Shown in pieces: positions 39,073-50,931 of a DNA stretch of 64,000 nt. The stretch's first letter is position 1. Each line of letters begins with the position of its first letter. The notes under the pieces are model-generated. The model searched no databases and was not told the DNA's origin. It worked only from the letters and a program-made list of their open reading frames with translations. Source of the DNA: Cryptomeria japonica (Eukaryota; Streptophyta; Pinopsida; Cupressales; Cupressaceae); the NCBI RefSeq assembly GCF_030272615.1, contig NC_081412.1, forward strand, positions 549,040,488 to 549,104,487, in the 5' to 3' direction. The position numbers and the translations under genes are program-made.

Positions 39073-39504
39073 CATATGGTGTCACTACTACTACTAGATT
39101 TAATATAAAACCATAGCAAGCAACATATGAAAATAAAACTTGTAGGAAAAATATTACAAAACCCTTTCAAAGCAAAAGATTTATGAGAATGAAATGAACC
39201 AAAACCAATCTCCCTAAACTTGCTGCTCCAAACTATTCACAATAAATGAAAAATAGATCTAAATTTATCACCATTTTGTAGTAATTTTGTAAGCTTTAAA
39301 CAAGATTTTTGTTTCAAAAATATTTGTTTTCAAAGTTAGTTTTATTGTATGCTTTTAAAATTAGTGTTATTATTTATTTACATTGGATATTGAGCTTTAT
39401 CTTAGAACCTTCTATTTTGCTTCATAATATAGTATACATAGACAAAAAAATTCTCTAAATATAGATGTTATGATTATTCTTTTAACTTCACAATTGAACA
39501 AACT
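39073..39504. repeat. Part of the same repeat family, AT-rich
   Basis: The left half (to about 39260) matches 42770-42920 (GATTTAATATAAAACCAT, AAAACTTGTAG, CTATTCACAATAAA). So this stretch extends the repeat unit beyond 39072. The remainder is AT-rich with no recognised content. Confidence 0.55.
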
Positions 39505-39952
39505 TCATAGCTTTATGACTTGTCCCTCTTGTGTAATTTTATTAAATGGAGTAATATGGAAATGTTGGTTAAAATAGTTTTTATTAATTTAAAATGGTGA
39601 GGGCTTTAGTTTATTATGATTTAAATTGGATTAGGGTTAGACATTAATTAGGGTTAGGGTTCAAACAAGGTTAGCAACAAGCTTCAATTAGATTTAGATT
39701 TAATTTTGGATTAAGGTTAAGGTTACAATAAAAAATTGAATTGTTGATATGATTAAGGTTAGGGTTGAAATATGATCAAGATTAATGTTAGATTAGAGTT
39801 AAAATAGGGTTAGCAATAGGGTTTAATTATTGTGACATTTAAAGTTAGATTATAGTTTTAATTAGAATTATAGATAGGATTACATTTAAGGACCATAATT
39901 ATAATACATTATTATTATTATATATTCATATAACTATATACAATAATATGCT
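39505..39952 (+). repeat. Direct repeat with TTAGGG-like clusters, copy 2
   Basis: This is the partner of 38618-39072, about 0.89 kb downstream. Its last 70 bp (GATAGGATTACATTTAAGG, then ATAATACATTATTATTA) recur at about 40850 and, split by insertions, at 40902, 42297 and 42690. Confidence 0.8.
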
Positions 39953-40197
39953 TCTCAAGGAACCCTAATCCTAATAGCTTAGATAAAAATTAAAAGATGT
40001 AACTTAACCATCTATAAGTTATTTAGAAAAATGAAACTTATAACATACTATTCCATTATAGATTGTGAACTTTGATTGCATGCCTTATAATTTTAATTAT
40101 TATAACCTTGCATTTTTAGTGATAATGATTTTTTATTTTCAAATATTATATAAAATATTATATTTACTTCTATTATTAAAATATAGAAACATAAGTC
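39953..40197. other. AT-rich DNA, nothing recognised
   Basis: There is no ORF or terminal repeat between the second direct repeat and the SINE. Confidence 0.4.
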
Positions 40198-40345
40198 CAA
40201 GGGGTTGAGCTTAGCTGGTTAAAAAATTGGGTTCTCACTGTGGAGACCCAAGTTCAACTCCCAATAGGGACATCTGAAGTGGAATTCTAAGTTGTGACTC
40301 TTGGCCTTCCATAGGATGGGGAAGGTCTTGGGGTCAATCTAATCA

Positions 40346-40409
<64 letters not shown>
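40198..40409 (+). mobile_element. tRNA-derived SINE with (AT)n tail
   Basis: The head GGGGTTGAGCTTAGCTGGTT, then CAAGTTCAACTCCC (box B-like), is followed by a body GTGGAATTCTAAGTTGTGAC and GGTCTTGGGGTCAATC. It ends in AATCAAAC plus a pure (AT)n run at 40349-40409. The reverse-oriented copy at 42337-42689 matches up to the microsatellite point, where it has (TAA)n and then additional tail sequence. Confidence 0.85.
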
Positions 40410-40412
<3 letters not shown>

Positions 40413-40901
40413 CTATCTTTTCAAATCAAAAATAGAATTTATAACTGGTAGAGATGTTATTTAGGTCTAGGTTGAAAGATATTTTGATAGATTGGCTATT
40501 TGGGGCTTATTTGAATAATATTTTTTGAAAAGGTGTATTTTTATTAATTATGTATTTCTTTATTTTGATGCATGATTCATTAGGTCTAATCTTATTCAAT
40601 ATGTCAAAATAAATTGCATCTACATGTTCTAATGATTTTAATGACTTATAAAAGATAGACATCTTGAAGTAATTGGATTGTATCTACATGTTCTTATGAT
40701 CTAAGTCTTGGAAAAAATAGACGTCTCTAGATAATTGAATTATATCTAAGTGTTTTTTATGATTTTAATGTCTTTAAAAAGATAAGTTTTAAAAAAAATT
40801 AAAGTATTTTTTTTTGTATTGAAGAGGATTTTAGATAGGATTAGGTTTAAGGATCATAACTATATAATACATTTGTTTTTTGTATTTAATTAGAATTATA
40901 G
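40410..40901. other. AT-rich DNA with a short piece of the local repeat
   Basis: About 40850-40880 resembles the GATAGGATTAGGTTTAAGG part of the direct repeats. The rest is unassigned. Confidence 0.4.
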
Positions 40902-40915
40902 ATAGGATTATATTT

Positions 40916-42296
40916 TTTATTTTAGTTTTTGCTCTGTAAAAGGCCGAAGCCATACTTTATTAAATAATATATAAAATTACAATCTCCACTTAGTGTGGGT
41001 GCCGGTAGGAAAGAGCAGAGAGGAGAAAATCTCTGACCATTCCCAGGACCTTTTGTCCAATCAATTACTGATACTAAAACTCTACATCATTTATTACATT
41101 ACATATTTTCCTTCACAATCCCTTCATTTTGGACAAAACAGGCCCATCATAGGTAATTTCTATAATCTTCCTTGTAAAAATTTGCCTCCTTTATCATAGT
41201 TCACTGCCTTCTAACTCACCCTATCACTTGCAAGACAGATTCACAACACAACCCTATTTCAAACCACTTCATGAAGTGTTAGTGAAAAAAAGAAAGAACT
41301 ACTATTATCTCAACAAGCTTATGTTAATACTTTCTACTACTATTAATGCAACCTAGGATTAATTTATATTGAGTCAGCACATGGATCATATCATTGACTA
41401 TAATATGAAAGATTACGGGTAGGTTACAATAACATTTGTGAAAGGTATCGCTGCATATAACTGAAATTTCCATATGTCATGTTATCCATGTTAGTACCTT
41501 AATATTATAATTACAGAAGTTTCTTAATGTAAATGATACAATGAAAATTAAGAAAAATATGTAAATGTTACAGAGATACTTCCTGCCTCTGCACCCTGAA
41601 GATAGATATATCCAAGTGGCCATAGAGCATACCTGTTTAGTCATATCTAAGATGCTAATATAAGAAAAATAACATTAGAGTATATGTCTTACTGAGAAAT
41701 ATATCCTAATTATAATCTATGCTACTTCAGTATATATATGTCTTTAAATGAAATAATATCAACGTCCTTGCCTTATTTATCTATATTATAACAGAGCCAT
41801 ATGTTTTTGAGTATATGTCCTGTCCCAATCAACCCTTTTGTCAAAATGCATTCATAATCAGTCTTATGTATGAAGTTTACTATTTATAGATCCTTCTTCC
41901 CTATGTATTAGAGTAATTATATCTAAATACAGAGAAAACCTTGTTATAGAGATATCCTTAAATTTATCATTATCATCTACGGCTTCCATGCTAGAAGCCT
42001 ATGCCTCCTCACTCCCCATGTCGATGGGGTTTTTGGCTTGTAATGAGGTCCAACCCTCATCGATCATATAGTTTACCCACCAATATCCTTTTGGTTCTTT
42101 TACCACACCAAGCCATTGTTTGAGGAATGTAATATTCCTTGTTATATCTGGTTCTCATTGCAGAAGAATTTTTTATCCTTGATGATAAGAATGGGCATCT
42201 TGAAATCTATTTTGAGCGATTCACCTTTGTCTATGGTCTTTGAAGCTCTGACGTAATCTTCTGGATAGAGGATACAGAGATTATCATCAACAATAA
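40916..42296 (-). mobile_element. Minus-strand retroposon, probably 5'-truncated LINE, with 14-bp target duplication
   Basis: The insertion is flanked by ATAGGATTATATTT (40902-40915) and ATAGGATTACATTT (42297-42310), 13 of 14 identical. The host repeat reads through across it. The left end is a T-rich run, a poly-A tail on the minus strand, preceded by GGCTTCGGCC like the tail of the local SINE. Its 5' half (about 42290-41800) has coding-like wording on the minus strand (VDDNLCILYPEDYVRASK, ESLKIDFKMPILIIKDKKFF, GYWWVNYMIDEGWTSL) with frame changes. I recognise no domain. It could be a LINE 3' gene or captured host sequence. Confidence 0.7.
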
Positions 42297-42336
42297 ATAG
42301 GATTACATTTAATAATACTAATCATAATACATTATT

Positions 42337-42689
42337 TTTTTATTTTTTTTTTATTTTTTTGATTGGTAATTGGCCGAAGCCTTAATAGCTTTTGACTGGA
42401 GCTATGAACTAGTGGGGACACAGTAGGGGGCCCCATCCCCATTACATATCTTTGAATTATTATTATTATTATGTTTGATTAGATTGACCCCAAGACCTTC
42501 CTATCCTATGGAAGGCCAAGAGTCGCAGCTTATAGTTCCATTAGATTGACCCCAAGACCTTCCCCATCCTATGGAAGGCCAAGAGTCACAACTTAGAATT
42601 CCACTTCAAATGTCCCTATCGGGAATTGAACTTGGGTCTCCACACTGAGAACCCAGTGTTTTAGCCAGTTAAGCTCAACCCCTTGGACA
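42337..42689 (-). mobile_element. Full-length tRNA-derived SINE with 17-bp target duplication
   Basis: AATCATAATACATTATT flanks it perfectly (42320-42336 and 42690-42706). On the minus strand the order is: tRNA-like head GGGGTTGAGCTTAACTGG, box B-like AAGTTCAATTCCC, a body whose GACTCTTGGCCTTCCATAGG...GGTCTTGGGGTCAATCTAAT unit is present twice, a (TAA)n run, CATAGCTCCAGTCAAA, GGCTTCGGCCAATTACC, and an A-rich tail. This is the best-preserved copy and shows the family's structure. Confidence 0.9.
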
Positions 42690-42706
42690 AATCATAATAC
42701 ATTATT

Positions 42707-42801
42707 ATTATATATTCATATAACTATATTAAATAACATAATACTTTATAATTTGATATATTTCCTATGGAGTCACCTCTACTACGAGATTTAATATAAA
42801 A
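42707..42801. repeat. Continuation of the local repeat after the SINE
   Basis: ATTATATATTCATATAACTATAT continues the host repeat that the SINE interrupted. Confidence 0.6.
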
Positions 42802-43081
42802 CCATTGCAAGTGACTTATAAAAGTAAAACTTGTAGCAAAGAAAAAAAATAATGAGAATGAAACAAACCAAAACCGATCACCCTAAACTTGTTGCTTCAA
42901 ACTATTCACAATAAACAAAAAATAGATCTAAAATGAAAAAGCCATCGCAAGAGACTTCTGAAAATAAAACTTGTAGCAAAGTAGAAAATTTATTAGAATG
43001 AAACAAACCAAAACCAATCTCCCTAAAGTTGCTACTTCAAACTATTCACAATAAATGAAAAATATATATAAAATGACAATA
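42802..43081 (+). repeat. Tandem repeat, two 140-bp units
   Basis: The units from CCATTGCAAG (42802) and CCATCGCAAG (42942) both contain AAAACTTGTAGCAAAG, GAATGAAACAAACCAAAACC and CAAACTATTCACAATAAA. A related single copy is at about 39110. Confidence 0.85.
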
Positions 43082-44004
<923 letters not shown>

Positions 44005-44072
44005 TTTTATTATTTAGATCATCTTAAATTCCCATGCATTAAGCTCTTCAGTCTAATGAGTCATATTTTGAT

Positions 44073-44282
44073 CAACGGCTAATTTCCACACAAAATAACA
44101 CAATATACAGTTTCTAAAATCCTCAAAACATAATAGAATTTCATGAAATTTTCAGTAGCTAAATCTTCATTATTTGCATCTCCATTGCTATAAAAACACA
44201 AAAAATTGGACAAAAAAATGTTCTATTTTACAAATCTGAAAGTTTTTTACAATGCCATTTTGTGTGGAGACTAGTTGTTGGC
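44073..44282. mobile_element. MITE (non-autonomous DNA transposon), 210 bp
   Basis: The ends are inverted: CAACGGCTAATTTCCACACA at the left against CAACAACTAGTCTCCACACA on the opposite strand at the right, then AAAAT on both. ATTTTGAT flanks both sides (44065-44072 and 44283-44290), giving an 8-bp duplication or 9 bp with one mismatch. The undisturbed site is in copy 1 at 13301-13315. The size of the duplication allows hAT or Mutator; there is no coding sequence. Confidence 0.85.
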
Positions 44283-44401
44283 ATTTTGATCTTCCTCAGT
44301 TTTTCTTTATTTCTTTGGGCTCCTCTTTTTTTAATTTTTGCCCAAAATTTATATTATCTTAATAACAATAATTGTTGGTGAAATGTTTTGTTGAATTTCA
44401 A

Positions 44402-44715
44402 ATCCAAAGGGAACATGGCATCAATCCTAACCTTTATAGTAAAGGGAGGAGCTACTTATAACAAATAATGGAGATCAATAATCAAACACCAATCTTAAAG
44501 GCAATTTCATTGATGGACCAGAAGTATATCAACTAGAAGGCATCATTGAATTAAGAATGGTGATTTCAACTATCCTTCAAGTCATGATGTCATTGTTTTT
44601 CAAACTTTTAATTTGTTGATACTTGCGAGGAAAACACTAGCTCTCGTTGGTGGTAGTGAATTTTGACAAAGCATTATAATTTCTCTTCTGCAAAGGTTTT
44701 ATGAACTTAGCCAAG
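44402..44715 (+). pseudogene. ABCB exon pseudogene, copy 2
   Basis: This is the counterpart of 13469-13719 and of ABCB exon 6 (317 bp in the gene, 314 bp here). It keeps the segment lost from copy 1 but has frameshifts and stops. The Walker A zone reads GGSEF, stop, QSI, so the Gly-to-Glu and Lys-to-Gln changes of copy 1 are shared. Splice-like edges (TTGAATTTCA before, GTAAAAT after) are retained, so it was copied as genomic DNA. Confidence 0.9.
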
Positions 44716-45301
44716 GTAAAATTTGTTCACTCCTATATGTGTCTTATGACCCACATCCCATCCTTTTGCCATTTCCTCTAGTTCTCCTTTTGTTACTTCT
44801 AATATTTTTTATAATGACTTTTTTTTTATTTGTCATATTTTTTTATAGTTTTTATGTCTTCTAGAAATTTACATTATCATAAATGTTGGAGTCAGCTAGG
44901 AGTCTGAAAATATGAAAACAATCTTTTACTTGTGAAACCATAAGAATAGTAAATATGTAAGAGTATTTGAAATGTACATATATGCCTTGTATATAGGAAA
45001 GGTAGATGAGGTAGGAAGGTAAGACTCAAACTATGACCAACCCTCCAAAGATTGAACACATGAACTATCTTGACAAGTGTGTGAGAAAGTGTCAAACATG
45101 CATGTAAGAAGTGTCTCAAGTGATGAGGACACATGTCTCAATGCTATGATCTAGGAAAAAATCATGGAATAGCCTAAGTAAACTAGAATCAAAATCACGA
45201 TTAGCTAACTAGTTTGACAATAGCTCTATTTACACTAATGTTCTTATATACAAATTTTTTATAATCAAAATAAAGTAACCTTGAAGGACTACTGCTATTA
45301 T

Positions 45302-45844
45302 TGTAAGAAAAATAACAAGTGCATAAATTTTGTAGAGAAGAGAAACAACACATAACACATAGATTTATGTGAAAAAAATTGATAAAATTATACCAAGGAA
45401 AAAATCATGGCCAAAATGTCTTTCATATTGATTCTTGGGAATTATAGAGTTACAACAATCTCCAAGAACTGTACATCAAAACATGACCTCAAGATGCATT
45501 AAAAAAACCGAGTTGCAGAGTCATAATTTAGGACAACTTATCAAATATACTAAGTATGATTCACACAACTACATGTAAAATAAATGCTGAAATTACTATT
45601 AATAGTAAGCCTCCTTATAAAACTTTCTATTTATAGTAAGTCTCAAAACATTTGCACCTCTAGCAAGATGCCTAATGGTGTGTCACCTAACAGCAAGTGC
45701 CTAGCGGCACACTAGATGAGAATCCATGATGACTCAACCACTGCTGGATGGGAATCAAAGATGACTCAACCACTGCTAGATGGGAATCCAAGATGACTCA
45801 ACCACTATTAGATGGGAATCCAATTTGGAAATCACATTCCAACA
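45302..45844 (-). mobile_element. Solo LTR, 543 bp
   Basis: It ends TGTAAG and CCAACA (so TGTTGG at its own 5' end on the minus strand). It is flanked by ATTAT (45297-45301) and ATTAC (45845-45849). Copy 1 has the uninterrupted site CTATTATAATGTAC near 14291. No internal region remains. Three 32-bp units starting GATGACTCAACCACT occupy 45728-45823. Confidence 0.85.
45728..45823. repeat. Three 32-bp tandem units inside the solo LTR
   Basis: The units start at 45728, 45760 and 45792, each GATGACTCAACCACT followed by GATGGGAATC. Confidence 0.93.
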
Positions 45845-46035
45845 ATTACAATGTACAATAATATTCCCCCACATTAGAGAGAAAAGAGAGAGACTATGAA
45901 TGTCCCCCATGCATAAATAGAACTTGCATTGCTAAGTTATGGGCTAAGGAGAATGTAGAATGAGATCCTCCAATACCAAACAACATTTATTTCTAATGGA
46001 ATAAGGAAAATTATAGATAGGTGAATGATATCTTA

Positions 46036-46465
46036 CTAGGTGAGAAGAATATAAGTCTTTGAATAACACACAAGATCCAAAGACAATGAAGAAATCTTTG
46101 AAAGATACTTAATTTCTCTATGTGAAGGATGATGAAAAACATAAAGAAAAGATGTATATGTGTGGACGAGAGCATTGATGTTGTTGTCATTAAATGTGTC
46201 TATGAATCCTATAAAATGTGAATCATTAAATAAATCTGATATGTCATATAAGTAATCATCTCAATCAACTAAAGTGGAAATAAAACTATGAAAACCTTGT
46301 TGCCTTGAATCGAGATAAATCAATAATGTAGGAATATTGAATAGTAGAGAAGCAATGGCTAGAGGAGATGTGATATTAGTGAAAGGTGTATGAACTAATA
46401 AGGACGATAAAACTCCAAGTTCAAATAACCAAATTGTATCTCCTTATGCATGTTGAAGATATCAA
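46036..46465 (-). other. Decayed coding-like stretch of unknown origin, copy 2
   Basis: This is the counterpart of 14478-14915. Minus-strand wording includes QQGFHSFISTLVD, DDYLYDISDLFNDSHFIGF, NINALVHTYTSFLYVF and SREIKYLSK-like. The amino-acid pattern is better conserved between the copies than the DNA. Unknown family; broken. Confidence 0.45.
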
Positions 46466-46904
46466 AGTTATCTATACTCAAAACATTAGCACTAGTAGCC
46501 AAGACTCATCTTCGTGCATATAATACTCTCTAAATTGCACTTAAGGAGGGCATTAGTCTAAATTTAGTCATTGTAAACCTAGTTTGGTAACCACCCTTCT
46601 AGTCCTAACAATAAATTTTACATTCATTATATTATCATCTTAAAAAAATTGAAGGATAATTAAATTACAAAAAATTTGACATCTTAAAGGTACTCTTAAT
46701 TAATCAAAAATATTCTAATTATTTCAATTGCATAATATTCTTAATATGATTTCAAACCAGAAAAAACAAATTAAAGGATTTTTTTTAACTAGAAGATTCC
46801 TCTCTCTGTTGAGTGGCTATATTTTGATTTCTAATGTCATTTTCAAAAGTTATATTCTATAAATTCACTTTTTGAAAATGAATATTATTAATTGATAAAG
46901 TTAG

Positions 46905-48266
46905 ATGGTGAGCGAAGGTGGCAAATTCGGCAGCTGCAACGACAACAGCAAGCTTCAAACTGGTGAGCAGATTATTGGGGCTCTGATTCATGGCAAGGGT
47001 CAGGGGAAGTTCAGGTCTTGGAGCGATGAAGTGGATGAAGCTTTTCCAATCGAAGGAATATGAAACCTTATGATTGGTAAGCAACCATCACTCAAAACAA
47101 CAACATGGAAAGATCAATCCCCAGGCCGACCATGGAAGGTGGATGTATCTAATCCTATGATGAGAGTTAGTAGGGTTGTTGGACCATAGAGGAAATCAGA
47201 TGCTAGTCACCCCTACACAAAATGTAATCTCAGGCCAATAAACTCGCAGACATGGAAGAAAAATGGCTTCTTATGGAGCAATGATGGTTGGTTTCGAAAT
47301 GTGGAGCTTCCTGCTTCTATTTTGGCGTGCAATTGGAAGTCAATTTTAAAACCTAATTCCTCTGTATCGGAGACAGGAAAACTTAACATCCCTAATTGTT
47401 ATAAGCAAGGTTTTAAACCTCCTCCGGGTAACGACCCTAATAAATTTTGGAATGGGTGGTTTAGACAAGACAAAACCTCATGTGCTGATCGTGCTGAGGC
47501 CTGGTGGCCCACTGCCCTGGCCAAAAACCAGCTATCTAATTTGGATCAAGTTTGAAAAAATGAATACCGGTGAAGATACAATCCATCAGCTCATTTGGCC
47601 ATCCACAAACTGGTAAGGAAAACTTCGAGACCCATTGTTATTTTGGATGATAATAAGATTAATTTGGCTAGGTCAAATCTTCAATATTTTTGTTTTTTTA
47701 CCAAATTGGGTGGAGGTAAATGGTTAAGGGGAAATTTTGATAAATGGTGTAGATCACAATGGGGAGAGAACATTAACTTTAATGTCTTTCCAAATGATTA
47801 TTATCTGATTGAGTTTATGAAAAATGAGGACATGTTTAATGCTAAAAATAAAGGTCCTTATACTTTGGATGGGATTGGGGTGCATATCATTGATTGCAAA
47901 CCAAATTTTAACCCTCAGTTCTATACCTTGCCAGAAAAAATAGTCTGGTTAAGGTTATATAACTACCCACCAGACTATTGGCACATTGAGATCATAAAAG
48001 ATATCTGCAAAGAGCTTGGCACCTTTGTTTTTGTGGATGATATTCTGGATGATAGGGTGTGGGGTAGCTTTATCAGGATATGCATTAATACTAGCCAGAT
48101 CTCCAAAATCCTAGAAGAAGTCAAAATTATTGGGGCCGGAGAGATATGGATTCAAAGGATTGACAAGGAAGATCGGTTGCACCTTTGCCCCAAATGCTTC
48201 TCAAGGGAGAACATAGGTCTTGAATGTGAAGTATCTACCTCTATCCTTAAAAGAGGGCGCAAATGA
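46905..48266 (+). pseudogene. LINE ORF1 (RNA-binding, DUF4283 and zinc knuckle)
   Basis: One frame runs 454 codons from ATG 46905 to the stop at 48264, interrupted by four stops (47061 TGA, 47187 TAG, 47553 TGA, 47571 TGA). The central part has the DUF4283 pattern (LGGGKWLRGNFDKWCRSQW, YYLIEFMKNEDMFNA, GPYTLDGIGVHI, IVWLRLYNYPPDYW). A Cys/His remnant (LHLCPKCFSREN) is near the end. Plant LINE ORF1 proteins bind element RNA. Every stop is one transition from an Arg or Gln codon, as expected from cytosine deamination. Confidence 0.88.
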
Positions 48267-48352
48267 AGGAAAACAATGCTAATAATCATAGGTATAGCTA
48301 ATGGGAAATCCAAAATTAACTTAGGGAAGGGGAACCCCCTTCCCCAGGCTCC

Positions 48353-49381
48353 ATGAGACTACTATCCTGGAATGTCAAGGGCCTTAATGCCCTTGACAAG
48401 TGGTGTTTAATTAAGCTCTGGATTGATGAGACTAAGGGGGATATTTGGGTATCACGGGAGACTAAATGGAGTCAGAACGAGATTGAAAAAAAAAAAAAAG
48501 TATAGAAATAATGGAAATGTCTATTAAGGCAATTTGAGGGAGCCTTTGGTGGCTTGGGAATAATCTGGAACCGTTTGAATGTTCAAGTCACTCTCCTTGG
48601 TGAAGATAAATATTGGCAGCATTGTCTAGTCACTAGTTTATGCAAAAATGAGAGTTTCAATCTCTTTAATGTCTACGGACATTCTGCTGCTAATGACAAA
48701 TGTGAGCTTTGGGCACTCCTATCATACACATTCCAAAATATAACTATGGGCAGTTGTGTATTTGCGGGCTACTTCAATGCTATCTTGGCAAGTAATGAAA
48801 AGAAGGGTGGTATTCAGAGGATTTGTATGGCTCAGAAAGATTTCTAGGATTCTATTGATAAGAATTAGTTATTATATGTTGCCCCAAAGATTGGTACCTT
48901 TAAATGGACAAATAGGCATACTGTTTTCACGAAAATTGTAGAATGTCTTGACCGGTTTCTGGTGGCTAGTGATTGGCTAGCTCAAAATCTTAATCTTGAA
49001 TCATCTATTCTAGCCCTTATAGGATAAGATCATTTCCCTATTTTCCTTAATGTGTCTCTAGGACATTCTAAGGGTGGTCATCCTTTCCGATTTGAATCGA
49101 TGTGGATTAGAGTGCTAGATCTACGTGATTTGATAGCAGCATGGTGGAATGAACCGGTTCTTGAAAACAACTCAAGGTTGTTCAAGATAAATAAGAAACT
49201 CAAGTGTATTAAGATCAAAATCAAAGAGTGGAATTTGAGTCAGTTCCAAAACATCCATATGGAGAAACTCAAGGTTATGGCAAAACTAGAGGATCTTTCC
49301 AATTCTATCATTAAGTCAGGCATGAATGAAGTACTCTTCCAAAGGGAAAGCTCTCTCAAGTCTGAGCTAACTGAAATTCTC
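48353..49381 (+). pseudogene. LINE ORF2, N-terminal endonuclease part
   Basis: The start is ATG 48353 with MRLLSWNVKGLN, the classical beginning of an apurinic-like endonuclease domain. Later parts read NLFNVYGHSAANDKCELW, GSCVFAGYFNAIL and LGHSKGGHPFRFESMW. A 13-base A-run near 48487 and several stops mark decay. The frame is broken off by the copia insertion. The coding sequence resumes at 57318 with a WLKDGDRNTKFFY motif. Confidence 0.88.
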
Positions 49382-49383
49382 CA

Positions 49384-50931
49384 AACAATAAGTACCAAAC
49401 TGGTACTGAGAGGGGGGGTGAATCAGTACAGTCACAAATTCTTACCTCTGAACTGGTTTGACTGCAAACACTGCTAATGTCTAACAGATAGTAACACCAG
49501 TCTAAAACAGAGTGCAACCGGTAAAGCCAAGAATGACTAAGACAAGCATTAACTGGTTAATCACTTAGCTTTCCACTCAACTTAATGCTACACTTCCATT
49601 TCACCTTTATGCATGAATAGATAATCTATCATCCAAAATGAAATAACAGCTAGGTCAACATGATTTACCATCAGACACAAATCACTTAAATCATCACATG
49701 AAAAATACTACACATGAAACACTGATTTTTCATGTGGAAACCCAACTGGGAAAAATCATGGTGGGAATGCATACCCACAAGCGGCTTTTTGAACTCTTTA
49801 GAAGTCTGCTATGTTAGGAGCCTAGTCTAGTTAAAGACTATTACAACAGGTTCTGCTAGGAACTAATAATGTTAGAGATCACCCGATTAAGGGATGGTTA
49901 AATACCTAGTTAAGGGTTAAACCTTGTTAGAGGTTACCTTCCTAGACGATTTCAAGAACTCAATGAGTTTGAGTCACCCTATTAAAGGATTTATAGCAAG
50001 CTGATTCAAGCTACTTGGTTAAGGGATTTTCCAACTGTTGAAGTGGTTAAAGATCAACAAGTATTACAATGATCTGATAATAGCACTCAATGCCTAATGC
50101 AGTTCCGCTTAAGTTCCTTCCTTCTGCACACACACTATGCAGGAATCAATCCTCTTATCTTGTCTGGTTTGGAAAGAATCGCGTATCTCTACACTTAGAC
50201 ACACACACACCATTTGCCAGCAACCTTAGCATAGAACACAACATCGACCTTATAGGAAACAGCTAGGTTGGTAGCATAAACCCTAAACCCTAAACATTTA
50301 GGTTAAACAATTCAGGCGGTTCAATCTTGGTCATTGAATACTTTGCATTTGAATGCAACAGTCTTGAACAGATCTCGAGACATTCTCCATCGCTCACTCT
50401 TCACCACTCCATGGAAGCTATAAGCCATCACACATTCTCCACCATTTATAGGGACTTCACACATTCCCGAGGTAGATAGGATCAATTTCCTTCATGCAAG
50501 ATCCTTTACGCGCACAAGACTGACATGACACCATGATCTAATCCTTATTACAATTCTAACTCATCACACGATGTCATTGGTTGAATCACACAGGCTTGGA
50601 ACACTACAACCACAAACCCTTAAGCTAAGACTACCAGCCAGTAGTCATACCATATTAAGTCTTCATAGAAAACATTCCATATGCCGGTTCACATTTCATC
50701 ATACCGGTTGCTACTTCACCTATTGCACAATATACTGGTTTATAGCACTATACTAGTTCTCTTTGCCAACTGTTTAGTCTTCAATATACCTGTTCACTTC
50801 TTTGCACATATGTCAGTTAACCACAATGTACTGAGTCACATTTCAGCATATTGTTGGTTCACTCTCCAACATATTGACATCAATGACAACATAATATCAT
50901 CATGTGAACATACTCTACACAAATGCCAACA
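49384..50931 (-). repeat. 3' LTR of the nested copia
   Basis: It ends at CCAACA (50931), beside the purine tract CCAAAGGGGGAGAT (minus strand). It is homologous to 56637-57317 but longer (1548 bp). It contains TTGACATCAATGACAA at 50874-50889. ORFs within it (for example 50681-51154) are not genes. Confidence 0.88.

Larger units (their letters stand above)
44005..46863 (+). repeat. Segmental duplication, copy 2, left part
   Basis: This is the homologue of 13243-15840. It continues at 62373 after the LINE. Relative to copy 1 it carries a 210-bp MITE and a 543-bp solo LTR, each with a target duplication. It lacks about 0.55 kb corresponding to 15080-15650. Confidence 0.85.

Noticed and set aside
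45728-45823. CRISPR-like direct repeats
   Set aside because: The 32-bp units are contiguous with no spacers, inside a plant LTR.
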